Assembly (NCBI GenBank): GCA_934047225.1
Contig: OW204001.1
Span: 7,672,201 to 7,736,200, forward strand
Direction of reading: 5' to 3'
DNA length: 64,000 bases
DNA from: Ypsolopha sequella
Lineage: Eukaryota; Arthropoda; Insecta; Lepidoptera; Ypsolophidae
Part shown: piece by piece, positions 10,604-20,660 of the stretch
How the letters are laid out: every line of letters begins with the position of its first letter
How positions within the stretch are numbered: the first letter of the stretch is position 1
Program-made: the position numbers and the translations under genes
The notes under the pieces: generated by a model
Seen by the model: only the letters and a program-made list of their open reading frames with translations
Database searches by the model: none
Told to the model about the DNA's origin: nothing

Positions 10604-11405
10604 TTTAATTAAATAGTATTATTTCTTAACTTATGATTCCTCTAAGGTGTAAACATTAATTGATTACAGACTGTAAAAGGAAAAGGACTATATGAGACAG
10701 GTAGACAAAGATATATATGTTTTTCTTTTTTTCATTAACCTGAATTCCTGCTGTCTTGTATTTTCTTATCCCTTGGTTAAAGTAGATATAAGTCATATAT
10801 TGTATAGCATAAGTTTTATGTTGAAAAAAAAGACATGATCTTGCTAAGTTTCTTGCCCTTCTTCTTAGCAAGACTAATCGAATGGGCGGAGGTAGGCATG
10901 TATTTATATATGTAACCTATTAGTATGTAGTATATAGGATGGGATTTGGTCGGCCGCCTGGATTCGTGCTGGGGGCTCGGTTGGTGATCATTGAACCTTG
11001 TTCCTGGGGCCGTATTTTTGAGTCGTTCGGGTTCGGTTCGCGTGCGGGAGTGTATGCCTGTCTCATCTTGCAAATGACAAGTTCTGATGTGCATCGTGGG
11101 ATGGGTGTGTGCTTTCGCGCGTGGGTTGGGAACGAGCGATTCGAGGGTGCGGCTCCTGGTCCCTGGCCGGGTCTCCGGTGTGGGTTCGGGCGGCTGATTG
11201 GATTTTACCTTGTATAATATATATTTTACCTATCATTTTAATCGTAAATATATTGCTACATAAATTAAATAAACCTTTAATTTAGTTCATGTACATTTAT
11301 TATTTTATTACATATATTTTCTTTATTAGATTAAATTTGACGTGTAAAAAGTGTATATATCTATACCTGCTTTGCAAAATAAACTATTTGAATTTGAATT
11401 TGAAT
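10604..11405 (+). mobile_element. LINE 3' UTR with simple-repeat tail
   Basis: Downstream of the truncated ORF2 the sequence matches 55520-55980 in order (CTTATGATTCCTCTAA, TTTCTTGCCC, AGGCATGTATTTATAT, TATCATTTTAATCG). It ends in a short TTGAAT-type tandem tail at about 11385-11405, typical of LINEs that end in a microsatellite. An inverted fragment of the same UTR is at about 32455-32530. Relative to the 55.8-kb copy this copy carries an additional, unusually G-rich segment at 10.94-11.21 kb, listed separately. Confidence 0.65.
10941..11206 (+). repeat. A-depleted hairpin in LINE 3' UTR; ADAR-like A-to-G signature
   Basis: Left arm 10941-11066 and right arm 11096-11206 pair around a loop of about 29 nt. 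I aligned four blocks by hand: 10941-10983 with 11164-11206, 11006-11029 with 11133-11156, 11032-11056 with 11106-11130, and 11057-11066 with 11096-11105. They total 102 positions and hold 49 mismatches. All 49 give G.U pairs in a plus-strand RNA and none gives an A.C mismatch. If every G.U was once A-U, 49 of 62 A-U pairs were converted, and the ancestral arm was about 61% AT, like its surroundings. Composition over 10941-11200 is A 26, C 54, G 102, T 78. A related MITE at 4256 keeps A where this copy has G. Transversions occur only at the GG/TT junction (11030-11031) and near 11001-11005, where the left arm has extra bases. The flanking LINE sequence is not affected. The 92-codon open frames here on both strands arise because loss of A removes stop codons. 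I infer enzymatic editing of the hairpin RNA before retrotransposition. Confidence 0.85.
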
Positions 11406-13762
11406 TTGAACGGTCGCCATTTCTATTCCCAAGGTCTATTGACTCGACTAATCGCATATAATACTACAGTTATTCTGTGGTAGAAGATTAGAATGTAATT
11501 TGCTACGTTGGGCAATTTTTTTGTGAATCTGGACGTAGAATAACTAGGGTGTAATTGTGTAAGAAAATCGTATTCATTTGACAGCTTAAGAGGAACCTTT
11601 ACGCCTGGATTTTTCTCAAGATTCATACAAAAGGTAAAAACTGAATGTGAATTCTACAGCATATATTCTTCTATTTTTTTTTCATAAGTTTTATCTAGCG
11701 ATATCAAAAAACGTCTCTATACAGGCCAAAACGAAAAATTTCATAAAACACCATCATAAAAGATGTCAGGATATCGTGAATATTGCCTCGTTTTTACGCA
11801 AAGTTTAGCAAGTTGCATAATTTTTATCTATACTGGAAATAAAAAAAGAGAGAAATATAGACGTCGTTCATGTAAAGAAGACCAAGTTTATACACTTTTC
11901 TATGAATAAACAGTTACCGTTTAATGGAAAACAGTTTTTACCTAAATCCATTTTACAAATTAGGTGCTTTTTTAATATCTTGTCATATTGCACCTCTTGA
12001 TAAGAGATGGATTGGAGTGCGGTGGGGGAGGAGGAAGGGAAACATATATAAAGATGTGTGCAAAGTTTCACTGAGATCAAAGCCATTAGGACGTCACTAT
12101 CACCTGAAGCATTTATATGGCAGCTGAGTGAGTGGGATGGTCCACCTTAAACGGATATTCGCTTAAGCAAATTAGCCAGTTTGACAATTGAAATCGTACG
12201 GTTTCGTCGAACGTTTCTTACACAATTCCAGGGCAGGAGTGTACGTAATAGATAAAGGTGAGAGTACACCCAAGTTTTCAAAATAACTCACCAAGTTTGA
12301 CATGAACAAGCGCCCTGCCTTTAGCCAAAGGAAGAAGGGCACGGAAGTTTTCTCGAAGCGTTTTGTCGTATTTTAGAACCCTCATAGCTTTGGTCTGGAT
12401 AATACTAGAGAACCCAAATTAGGATAAGGACTAGTTAGCGGACTAATGAAACAAGCTAAGTTAAGTTAGTCTAGTTTTTATACTTTAAATTTTATTAATA
12501 TCTAATTTACCTCAATTTCGTCACTCACTCACTCACTTATAAATTATAACATTTATAATATTTATAATTATAAATTTATAATATTTCATAGAGGTTTGAT
12601 GATTATAAGTTATAATCATCAAAACCTCTATAAAAACGAAAGAGAAACAAATTTATTTGCCATAAAAGAAGAAACAGTAGAACATAATATAAAATGGCAA
12701 AAAGGAACAAAGTCAGCAAAAGTTGAAGAAACTTGCAGCGCTAATTTTCAGTTTTTAAACACATTTTAAAACATAAAAAACAAAACACAAAATCAACCTC
12801 TATAGAGGTTACCTATCTATAGGGTACTTCCTGAAGTCCCGCAGAAAGCTGAAATTTGGTATGAAGGCACTGACAGAGCGCCACATCAACAGGGTCAATT
12901 GGTTCAATGTATGAGTCAGCAAGCCATATCTAATCGGTCATCGAAAACTCGCGTACTGTGACATGTTATGTAATTATGTAACTGCTGTAAAATTTTCAAC
13001 GACAAGTCCTGTTTAAAATTTACTGTATCGCAGAAAACTATCCATAGTTCCTAAACACAGGGTCTAGTGCCACAAATAATTAACAACATGTTCTCCTGAT
13101 TTCACTGAAAAACATGTGTCTTGCTATTTTTTAGTTTTAGTTTTAAGACTAATCAAAAGGCGCGATCGCGCTTCCTATTCTACTTCAATTGTAATCAAAA
13201 ATTTATACTTGAACGAGGTAAATATAGTGTGGGGAAAATACATAGAACAACACTAGTCTTTCTTGTCAGTAGATAATATGGTTTAAATTTGGAAGCAGGT
13301 CACAATACCTGGTATAAACAAACTGATTTATGACGTGTAGGACTTCTACTTCGGTCAGGCTATATCGCTCATTCACAGAATTCACCGTTATTTTAATCAG
13401 ATAATGATGTATTTTATCTCATCTCAGGATATCACACGATAAAAACTGTCCCGACTTTTTGGTATAGAGTTTAAATGAAATTTTTTGTGTAACCCAAATA
13501 ACATGAAAGGGCTACTGGACAAGACCACAAGTTGACTGAATTAGGTAACTAAACAAGCACCACCCAAGTTCGCAGCTTACCAGGTATCCAGGGCATTCTA
13601 ATTTCCTCCTTATGTCTGGTAGTATTAAAGTTGTAGGATGGTAGCAAGATAACTCAAACGCAGTCTTATTTATAGAAAAGATGATCGATTATGAATACTT
13701 TCAGGGTGCAGCTGAACAAAGATGATCGCTTACGAACGATTTTCCTCTACTGTGTTGTATCG
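11406..13762. other. Intergenic, one small hairpin
   Basis: About 2.3 kb without a recognisable gene. A near-perfect 22-bp hairpin sits at about 12588-12640 (ATAGAGGTTTTGATGATTATAA and its inverse). AT-rich tandem words (ATTTATAAT) lie at 12540-12590. No repeat here recurs elsewhere in the window. Confidence 0.5.
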
Positions 13763-14930
13763 GATAGTGATATGACAGAGGTTAGTGATGTAACAGAGGG
13801 TAGTGATGTGACAGAGGATAGTGATGTGACAGAGGATAGTGATGTGACAGAGGATAGTGATGTGACAGAGGATAGTGATGTGACAGAGGATAGTGATGTG
13901 ACAGAGGATAGTGATGTGACAGAGGATAGTGATGTGACAGAGGATAGTGATGTGACAGAGGATAGTGATGTGACAGAGGATAGTGATGTGACAGAGGATA
14001 GTGATGTGACAGAGGATAGTGATGTGACAGAGGATAGTGATGTGACAGAGGATAGTGATGTGACAGAGGATAGTGATGTGACAGAGGATAGTGATGTGAC
14101 AGAGGATAGTGATGTGACAGAGGATAGTGATGTGACAGAGGATAGTGATGTGACAGAGGATAGTGATGTGACAGAGGATAGTGATGTGACAGAGGATAGC
14201 GATGTGATAGAGGATAGCGATGTGACAGAGGATAGTGATGTGACAGAGGATAGTGATGTGACAGAGGATAGTGATGTGACAGAGGATAGTGATGTGACAG
14301 AGGATAGTGATGTGACAGAGGATAGTGATGTGACAGAGGATAGTGATGTGACAGAGGATAGTGATGTGACAGAGGATAGTGATGTGACAGAGGATAGTGA
14401 TGTGACAGAGGATAGTGATGTGACAGAGGATAGTGATGTGACAGAGGATAGTGATGTGACAGAGGATAGTGATGTGACAGAGGATAGTGATGTGACAGAG
14501 GATAGTGATGTGACAGAGGATAGTGATGTGACAGAGGATAGTGATGTGACAGAGGATAGTGATGTGACAGAGGATAGCGATGTGATAGAGGATAGCGATG
14601 TGACAGAGGTTAGTGATGTGACAGAGGTTAGTGATGTGACAGAGGGTAGTGATGTGACAGAGGATAGTGATGTGACAGAGGATAGTGATGTGACAGAGGA
14701 TAGTGATGTGACAGAGGATAGTGATGTGACAGAGGATAGTGATGTGACAGAGGATAGTGATGTGACAGAGGATAGTGATGTGACAAAGGATAGTGATGTG
14801 ACAGAGGATAGTGATGTGACAGAGGATAGTGATGTGACATAGGATAGTTATGTGACAGGATAGTGATGTGACAGAGGATAGTGATGAGACAGAGGATAGT
14901 GATGTGACAGAGGATAGTGATATGAAACAG
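13763..14930. repeat. 18-bp minisatellite, about 65 units
   Basis: The unit GATAGTGATGTGACAGAG is repeated head to tail for about 1.17 kb with very few variants. Because 18 is divisible by three, both strands stay open: the plus strand reads (DSDVTE)n over 383 codons and the minus strand (HITILC)n over 421. Rare variants (GATAGCGATGTGATAGAG) begin at 14195 and again at 14573, exactly 378 bp or 21 units apart. The GAGGTTAGTGATG / GAGGGTAGTGATG variants at the left edge recur near 14610-14650. This points to block duplication within the array. There is no promoter, splice or codon evidence that it is a gene. A 4-bp loss near 14850 breaks the frame near the right edge. Confidence 0.9.
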
Positions 14931-14939
14931 GACAGACAC

Positions 14940-15087
14940 TTGAAGGCTTTAATTTTAGTTTTAGTGCTGTCAAAACTAAATTTTCTTCGTTGCAAAATAG
15001 TCCTTAGGTTTTAAGAACAGAAATTAAATTACTTTGGAAAATTTTAAGTTTCGATAGCACTAAAACTAAAATTAGAATCGGCTTTAA
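14940..15087. mobile_element. MITE family F, copy 3
   Basis: Abuts the right edge of the minisatellite. GAAGGCTTTAATTTTAG on the left and CTAAAATTAGAATCGGCTTTA on the right match the copies at 3084 and 8438. Confidence 0.8.
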
Positions 15088-15890
15088 AATCTGTGTTGAA
15101 CTAAGAAGAGCTATTTGTATGTATGCACATACCAAAGACAAGCAAAGATAAATTCGGTTATAGTAGTAGCTGATTCGACTGAAAAAAATACCCCTCTGCT
15201 ATAGATAGTACAAATTATTATCAATCGTAAATATCAGACGGCGGTTAAAAGCACAGCTACACAATTCAATCATAGACAGCACATTTTTCATCCCTTGTCC
15301 AAAGACACCACCCCTATGAAAAAGAGAAATGTTCAAAGTAAACATGAAAGTAAAGGTGGCATCATTAAAACGACACTTTTGCCGGTAAAAAATTACACAC
15401 ACATCATCCAGACAAAATTCAATTCTATTTTTTGAGAACAAGATCTAAAGTTGTTTGGCAGGACACAGTCAAATTTGTAGGGGACAAAAATAACAACACA
15501 TTAAGGGGTAGTTCATCCATACGTGACGGCAAAACGTGGGAATCTCTATGGGAGAGAATTTGCATGAGTTGAATAGAAAAAGTGGTTAAAGTTAGGAGTT
15601 GGTAATGACACGCGAAATATTTGCATTGTACGGATGCATTTAAACTTTACTTCTATGGGAGAAGTGAAAATTTGAATTTGGAATGTTTTTTTTTTTTATC
15701 ATCCTTGAGATTTACTGGCCAGTTTTTATTTGTTGATAGAGTTTAAGGGAGATAATGAAGTTCTTTACGTATGCAAATTTTTTGGTCTAACCTTCTATTA
15801 TCTGTAGTCTAACAGTTTGCATTACATGCCGCGCTGGTCGTCTTATAGACGTAATAAACTATACCAAAACGTCTTTTTATGGTCCGTTGT
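15088..15890. other. Intergenic, nothing recognised
   Basis: No supported gene. A minus-strand 80-codon open frame at 15199-15441 shows no recognisable motif. Confidence 0.4.
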
Positions 15891-16205
15891 TAAGAGGCTA
15901 TGCGAATTTTATTTTTGTCACTGTCACTACAAGCGAAAAATCGCGCAGTGCGAGAGGGGTGGATTCAGAGTAAAAGGGAAGAAAGTTGGTTTTATATTTT
16001 TATTACAAAAACTAAAATAGCTAGCAAAATTTCAAATATCAAATCTCTAGATAACACACCTAATAAAATATGTTTGAGATCTGAATATGGTTATTATTAG
16101 TCAAACGAGGAGAAAAAGTGTGTTTGAAGACCTCATTTCAACAATTATTTCTATCGAGGAAAATTTATCCAAACATGTTTTCCAATTTCAAAACCCTAGC
16201 TAGAC
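15891..16205 (+). mobile_element. Dispersed repeat J, copy 1
   Basis: AAGAGGCTATGCGAATTTTA through CAAACGAGGAGAAAAAGTG to TTTCCAATTTCAAAACC. Copy 2 is at 33713-34085 with the same order. It is related to repeat I. No intact frame. Confidence 0.65.
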
Positions 16206-16285
16206 TATATAGACAAAATGCATAAAATGTATTAAAATTATCCGTGTATTTCATTAAACATGAATACAACGTGTAAATAACAATT

Positions 16286-16583
16286 TTATTAGGGTTCCGT
16301 ACCCAAAGGGTAACCAACGGGACCTTATTACTAAGACTCCGCTGTCCGTCTGTCTGTCCGTCTGTCACCAGGCTGTATCTCATGAACCGTGATAGTTAGA
16401 CAGTTTTCGCAAATGATGTATTTCTGTGGTCGCAATAACAACAAATACTAAAAAACAGAATAAAATAAACATTTAAGGGGGCTCCCATACAAAAGACATG
16501 TTTTTTTGCCATTATTGATAATGGTACGGTAGGTACCCTTTGTGCGCGAGTCCGACTCGCACTTGACCGGTTTTTTATATACG
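16286..16583 (+). repeat. Common lepidopteran GTTCCGTACC repeat, near full
   Basis: Runs from TTAGGGTTCCGTACCCAAAG through the CTGTCCGTCTGTCTGTCCG run and CAACAAATACTAAAAAACAG to GAGTCCGACTCGCACTTGACC. This arrangement is one of the most common dispersed repeats in moth and butterfly genomes. Partial copies in the window are at 3576-3634, 36952-37034, 44351-44411, 56396-56525 and 63257-63345. Its presence supports the lepidopteran assignment. Confidence 0.7.
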
Positions 16584-16839
16584 TTGCTTATATAAACTTG
16601 TGTTTTGTTACATGTCAACCATGACCAAGGATATCTATGACCATGACAGATGTAATTATGGTACTGTAGCCTTATCAAATAAAACATATTTTAAAGGTGA
16701 TCTACAATGAGGAAGAGTCACGATTTTTGTTAAGTATGTAGATCGATGACAGTAAAAAAAACATGACTTATGGTGAAAAAAATATCCAAATCGGACAAGA
16801 AATGTCGAAAGTACAGCAATTTTACTGTAGCAGTTCAAA

Positions 16840-16915
16840 TAACGCCCGCCAGTACCAGCCGCGAGCGCGTGACGTCATCCCACACATACCCGGGGCGCGA
16901 CCCCGCACGCGCTCT
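16840..16915 (+). promoter_or_regulatory. GC-rich subterminal promoter region, CRE palindrome
   Basis: This GC-rich patch lies just 5' of the transposase start codon and contains the perfect palindrome TGACGTCA at 16870-16877, a CREB/ATF-type site. Inverted similarity with the patch 5' of the nuclease gene suggests that both promoters are carried in the element's inverted ends. A promoter role is inferred from position. Confidence 0.4.
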
Positions 16916-17016
16916 TCAGTTCTGTAGGTGTACTCTGTTTCCCGCGCAGTTCTTGAGCTGTGCTTGTCACGGTCGCTTTGTTATAGATTTATTGTTGTGT
17001 ATCAATATCCTTAAAA

Positions 17017-17193
17017 ATGTCTTACAAATATTGTGTCGTGCCAAAGTGCAAGAGTACAAGTAGTAGTACGCCCGACAAACTATTTTTTCATGTTCCAACA
17101 GACAAAAAAGCTAGAAAAAAGTGGTGTAGTGTTATGAAGAGAGATCCTTTATCAAGCAAAAGTACTCATTACTGTTGCGAAGATCATTTCGAC
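17017..17193 (+). CDS. THAP-domain transposase, exon 1
   Basis: First coding exon of the ISL2EU transposase (59 codons). It starts at an ATG with A at -3 (TTAAAAATG) and ends in phase 0 at GAC followed by GTAAGT. The residues form most of a THAP zinc finger, the DNA-binding module of P-element and related transposases. Cys6 and Cys11 form the first pair, Trp36 is the invariant tryptophan, Pro27 precedes it, and Cys54 with His57 complete a C-x4-C-x42-C-x2-H set. THAP domains contact transposon ends through this C2CH fold. The exon joins in frame to the one at 17572. The gene is part of a mobile element, not a host gene. Confidence 0.85.
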
Positions 17194-17571
17194 GTAAGTA
17201 CCTTTCCTACGTTATACCTTATACTTGACGTATACCTATTTCCTCGTATTATTGAGTAAATGTCACCTATTTTATCGATCAATGGAATCAAAAACCTTAA
17301 AACTTAATCCTTTTATGTCATATTGTCTCAACCTTAACACAATCGTATGAGGTAATAACAATAAACAATAATCAACGTAGGTATGATATTTGTAGTCCGG
17401 GAGACTACCGCATTTTTATCTACGATAATGAATACCTATCAACAATAGGTAATGATTCGAATTTTAATTTCTTTGCTGTAGGACCTATTTTTTGGATCTG
17501 CTTTTCTCAGTAAGTAAAGTATTATTTAAAAATAAAATAAAGAATCTTTAATCTGTTTTTACTTTTTACAG

Positions 17572-18864
17572 GTCGAAAATGACATGGAAAATTATATAAG
17601 GTACCGATTGATGGGTGGTCAACTAAGACTAAAAAAAGGAGTTCTGCCGCATAAATTTGACTGCCAAAGAAGGGATAACGCCGTTGTAGAACGGACTGGA
17701 TATAAAAAAAGACAGCAGATTGAGTACTTTGAAAGAGTGCTTAATCCGGAAGTTGGTCATGAAAACCTAATAACACAAGAAGAGTTCGTGGCGTGTGAAA
17801 CGATTGATTTTAATTCAAATGATACAGAGGCTATAAACCCGCTTGAAGAAGATAATGCGGCAAATCTACACAATGATCCTAAATATAAATCACTCGCAGT
17901 GCAAGTTAATATAAAGCCAAAAGTTCGAAGCAAGGGCATTAATACTGACGCCGGTTTTGACCGGGTTGAAGAGTTTGCTCTTAAAATAAAAACGGTGAAA
18001 CCAAAAGAACATCGTCGGGATCATCATCGGGAACCAATGCATGATAGCTTCACATCTTACTCTAATACCTCATCAGTTTCTGCGAGCCTAAGTGGATTCA
18101 GTGTAAATACTGACGCCTGTGAAATGAAACGACAAGTAGATACTGAGTTATTTAAGGAACACATGCAAAAAGGAACTTTAATGTCTATATCTAGAGAACC
18201 TAAGCTTTTTCTCGGATTACCATCGCAAGTGTATTTCTGTTTAGAATATTTGAGTGAATCTACTGAGAGACCTCTGATGGATGTATTATTGAGCTTGAAA
18301 AAACTGAGATGGCGTGAACCGAATTCCGTGCTTGCTGTTCAGTTTGGAGTTTCGGAATCTACAGTCGCCAGACATTTCAAAGAAACAATACCTAAGGTTG
18401 CTCAATGCATGGAGAAACTGATTTTTATTCCTCCTCGCGACGATATTCGCTCAAATCTTCCGATACCTTTTAGGAGGCGTTATTCAACAGTCGTCAGCAT
18501 CATAGATTGTTTAGAAATTCAAATCGAGAAACCTAGCTCAGCAGTACATCAGGCGCTGACGTGGTCACAATATAAAAATGCGAATACTATAAAATATCTA
18601 ATATCGATAACACCTAATGGACTTATAAACTTCATATCCGAAGGTTATGGAGGAAGGACATCGGACGCCCTTATCTTTGAAGACTGCGGTTTTCTTCAGA
18701 TGTTATCCCCCGGTGACGTAGTGATGGCTGATAGGGGATTTAAGAATATAGCTCATTTACTTGAACGTCAAGGTTGCAAACTTTTAAGGCCTCCTAGCGT
18801 TGATTCGGGATCAAAACTAAGTAAAGAAGAAGTTTTAGAAACTAAAAGAATAGCGGCCCTTTGA
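17572..18864 (+). CDS. THAP/DDE transposase, exon 2, ends at premature TGA
   Basis: The exon follows a clean acceptor (CTTTTTACAG) and continues the frame as VENDMENYIRYR. LKKGVLPHKF at residues 79-88 is the AVPTIF-like box that ends the THAP domain. A charged, low-complexity linker (about 95-245) follows. Residues about 300-335 (KKLRWREPNSVLAVQFGVS..) look like the helix-turn-helix that precedes DDE_Tnp_4 domains. The catalytic core shows IIDCLEI with Asp371 as first D, GGRTSD at 420-424, and MADRGF with Asp446 as second D. The frame stops at 18862-18864 after KRIAAL, four codons before the expected catalytic Glu. The 489-residue product therefore lacks the third acid and should be inactive. 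A sequencing error or stop-codon polymorphism is an alternative. Confidence 0.8.
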   Translation, partial: VENDMENYIRYRLMGGQLRLKKGVLPHKFDCQRRDNAVVERTGYKKRQQIEYFERVLNPEVGHENLITQEEFVACETIDFNSNDTEAINPLEEDNAANLHNDPKYKSLAVQVNIKPKVRSKGINTDAGFDRVEEFALKIKTVKPKEHRRDHHREPMHDSFTSYSNTSSVSASLSGFSVNTDACEMKRQVDTELFKEHMQKGTLMSISREPKLFLGLPSQVYFCLEYLSESTERPLMDVLLSLKKLRWREPNSVLAVQFGVSESTVARHFKETIPKVAQCMEKLIFIPPRDDIRSNLPIPFRRRYSTVVSIIDCLEIQIEKPSSAVHQALTWSQYKNANTIKYLISITPNGLINFISEGYGGRTSDALIFEDCGFLQMLSPGDVVMADRGFKNIAHLLERQGCKLLRPPSVDSGSKLSKEEVLETKRIAAL

Positions 18865-19023
18865 GTACACGTCGAGAGAAGTATAGGGCGTTTAAGGGAG
18901 TTTGAAATGATTGCACCTCATGCATGTGTTGACATTGATTATGTTAGAATATTAGACTATGTTGTGACATCTGCTTGTGGAGTAGTTAATCTTCAAGAAT
19001 GCTTATTTAGAAACCAAGTTTAA
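18865..19023 (+). pseudogene. Transposase C-terminus beyond the TGA
   Basis: The same frame resumes as VHVERSIGRLREF and ends IAPHACVDIDYVRILDY..FRNQV at a TAA. The VHVER Glu (position 494 if the TGA counts as one residue) is the expected third catalytic residue of DDE_Tnp_4 transposases. The TGA sits where related proteins usually have Arg (R-V-H-V-E-R), and one C-to-T change turns CGA into TGA. The intact proteins of this group would be about 542 residues, as here once the stop is ignored. Confidence 0.75.
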
Positions 19024-19029
19024 AATAAA
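19024..19029 (+). terminator. Poly(A) signal of transposase gene
   Basis: AATAAA begins directly after the TAA stop of the transposase frame. A compact 3' end is usual in transposons with convergent genes. Confidence 0.5.
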
Positions 19030-19055
19030 ACAATATTTATATCTTAAGCCATCTG

Positions 19056-19061
19056 TTTATT
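19056..19061 (-). terminator. Poly(A) signal of nuclease gene
   Basis: TTTATT on the plus strand (AATAAA on minus) lies 14 bp beyond the TAG of the nuclease frame. The two transcripts converge here and probably overlap at their 3' ends. Confidence 0.5.
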
Positions 19062-19074
19062 TTTATACCTTAAC

Positions 19075-20251
19075 CTAAGTTTTGACCAATTTAGGAAAGA
19101 CTGAGTGTTTCCAAAAACTTGTTGACTTTTCCAAAAGATCTTTGCAGTAAATTTCATCAAAATCTTCTTCAAAGATTTCTACTTCTTTGTTAGCTTCAAA
19201 ATTCTTATCAGCAACACAAAAAAGCCCTTTAGTTTTGTTGCAAAAAAACATTTGCAGCTGGATTTGACCTTTTGATTTGTTTGTGAGACGATTATTTTTA
19301 ATAAAGCTTTCTTTGCCTTGTGTGGTCATGGGACATTTTATTTCTATGACATATTCTTGTGTTAAGCCATCAGGAGATGCACCTAAAATAGGCCAATCAC
19401 TTTTCAAAAACAGCCCACCATTTTCGATTACAAATTTTCTCAATTTTGCTACTTTTGCCCTAACATCAGGTTCCAGTACTTTGCCTCTTCGCATTGCAGG
19501 AGTTTCTGGTATGGTTGCACCGAATATTTGCTCAACTAATGAACCATCAGGGGTTTTGCAATGGGCGGCGTCGTGTATTTTTGACGCGGTTATTCTGCAA
19601 TATCGCATCTCATGCCATAAAGGAGACTGAGCTTGAGATAGAGTTTCTTGTTCTATTTTTGAACACTTTTCTGGTGTTTGTTTTGTTGTACAATAATCGA
19701 TGAAGCCTTGTGCACTGTTCGTGTCGTTACCTTCTTTTTTATAATCATTTATCAAGTTATGCAATGATAATTTCGTAAGTTCATTCTGTGTAACGTAACT
19801 TGTTAACTGAATCCTAATAGAATTTAACTGTATATTGTGCACCAGTTTGTTAAAAAATTGTTCACTTCTTACATTAGCGTTATCGTCAATATCTCCAGCG
19901 CTGGAACCGATATCTTTGGCTTTTATAAATTTCAAGGTTGTGCCCACTGTGGCCAGTTTTGGTTTGGCCCAATAACATTTTTTTTCAGTTGGAGAAGGCT
20001 CTTCACTGCGTCTGTGTATCCACATAAGAAATGCTACACTATGTTTGCAACCTCCTTTTTGTGCAGCACAATCATGACAAGTAACATCAATAATAGTTTT
20101 ATCATTTTCTTCACATTTGAGAGTGCAGCTATAACCTTTAGTTTTTACTTTATGCTCCGGTGTTATTCTTGCCTTTACTGTGCACACATTTCCATTTCTT
20201 TGGACTTGGACATACCCTACGGCATCGTCGCCATATGACTCTCGTACAGAC
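19075..20251 (-). CDS. YqaJ-like nuclease of ISL2EU element, exon 2
   Basis: Carries residues 48-438 of a 438-residue protein. The acceptor is TTATTACAG at 20252-20260, and the joined codon completes Arg47. Near the start is a zinc motif C105-x2-C108-x6-C115-x-H117, a SWIM-like finger thought to bind nucleic acid. The nuclease core is of the PD-(D/E)xK fold as in the phage lambda exonuclease/YqaJ family. Glu307 lies in RRGKVLEP, Asp341 in GASPDG, and Glu350 with Lys352 in VIEIKCP. A QIQLQM helix (about 376-381) follows. All expected metal-binding residues are present and the frame is intact, in contrast to the partner transposase. The protein is thought to assist transposition or end processing, but its exact role in ISL2EU elements is not established. 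Confidence 0.85.
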
Positions 20252-20660
20252 CTGTAATAATCATACAGCATTAAATACCTACATCACATTACCTGATGCG
20301 GTTGCACCATTTAAGTGAATCGAAACAAAAAACATGGTAGGTATCCGCTAATGTTAGTTAATCTACGGCGCGCTCCCGGTCTATAATGTTTAGGTGAACT
20401 TGAAACCGGCACTTACTAAATCGCAATGAATCATGCCTGCAGTTGCCTGCTTACAAAAACATCAACTCGAACTCCGTAGGAAGAAATAATGTAGGTACTT
20501 GACTTGACTAACGTTTTTATGATGGAGTGTGTTATGCTGTCCATGTACCTTTTTACCCAGGTTATTTTATTATTTTCACATTACCTACCGCAACAGCCAT
20601 GGGAAAAAGTACCTAGGCCTAAACTCACTAACTAACACATTAAATTTGGTAGGTACTTAC

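Noticed and set aside
10941..11206. C-to-T change (RIP-like or cytidine deamination) as the cause of the polarised arm differences
   Set aside because: It would also give only G.U-type differences, but needs an ancestral arm of about 87% GC in a 60% AT setting. It also disagrees with the related MITE at 4256, which has A/T at the changed places.
13691..14842. 383-codon plus frame and 421-codon minus frame over the minisatellite as genes
   Set aside because: They are the two translations of an 18-bp tandem repeat. There is no promoter, intron or domain, and both strands are equally open.
19277..20238. Plus-strand open frames at 19.28-19.63 and 19.84-20.24 kb
   Set aside because: They are antisense to the YqaJ-like nuclease exon, whose motifs are clear.
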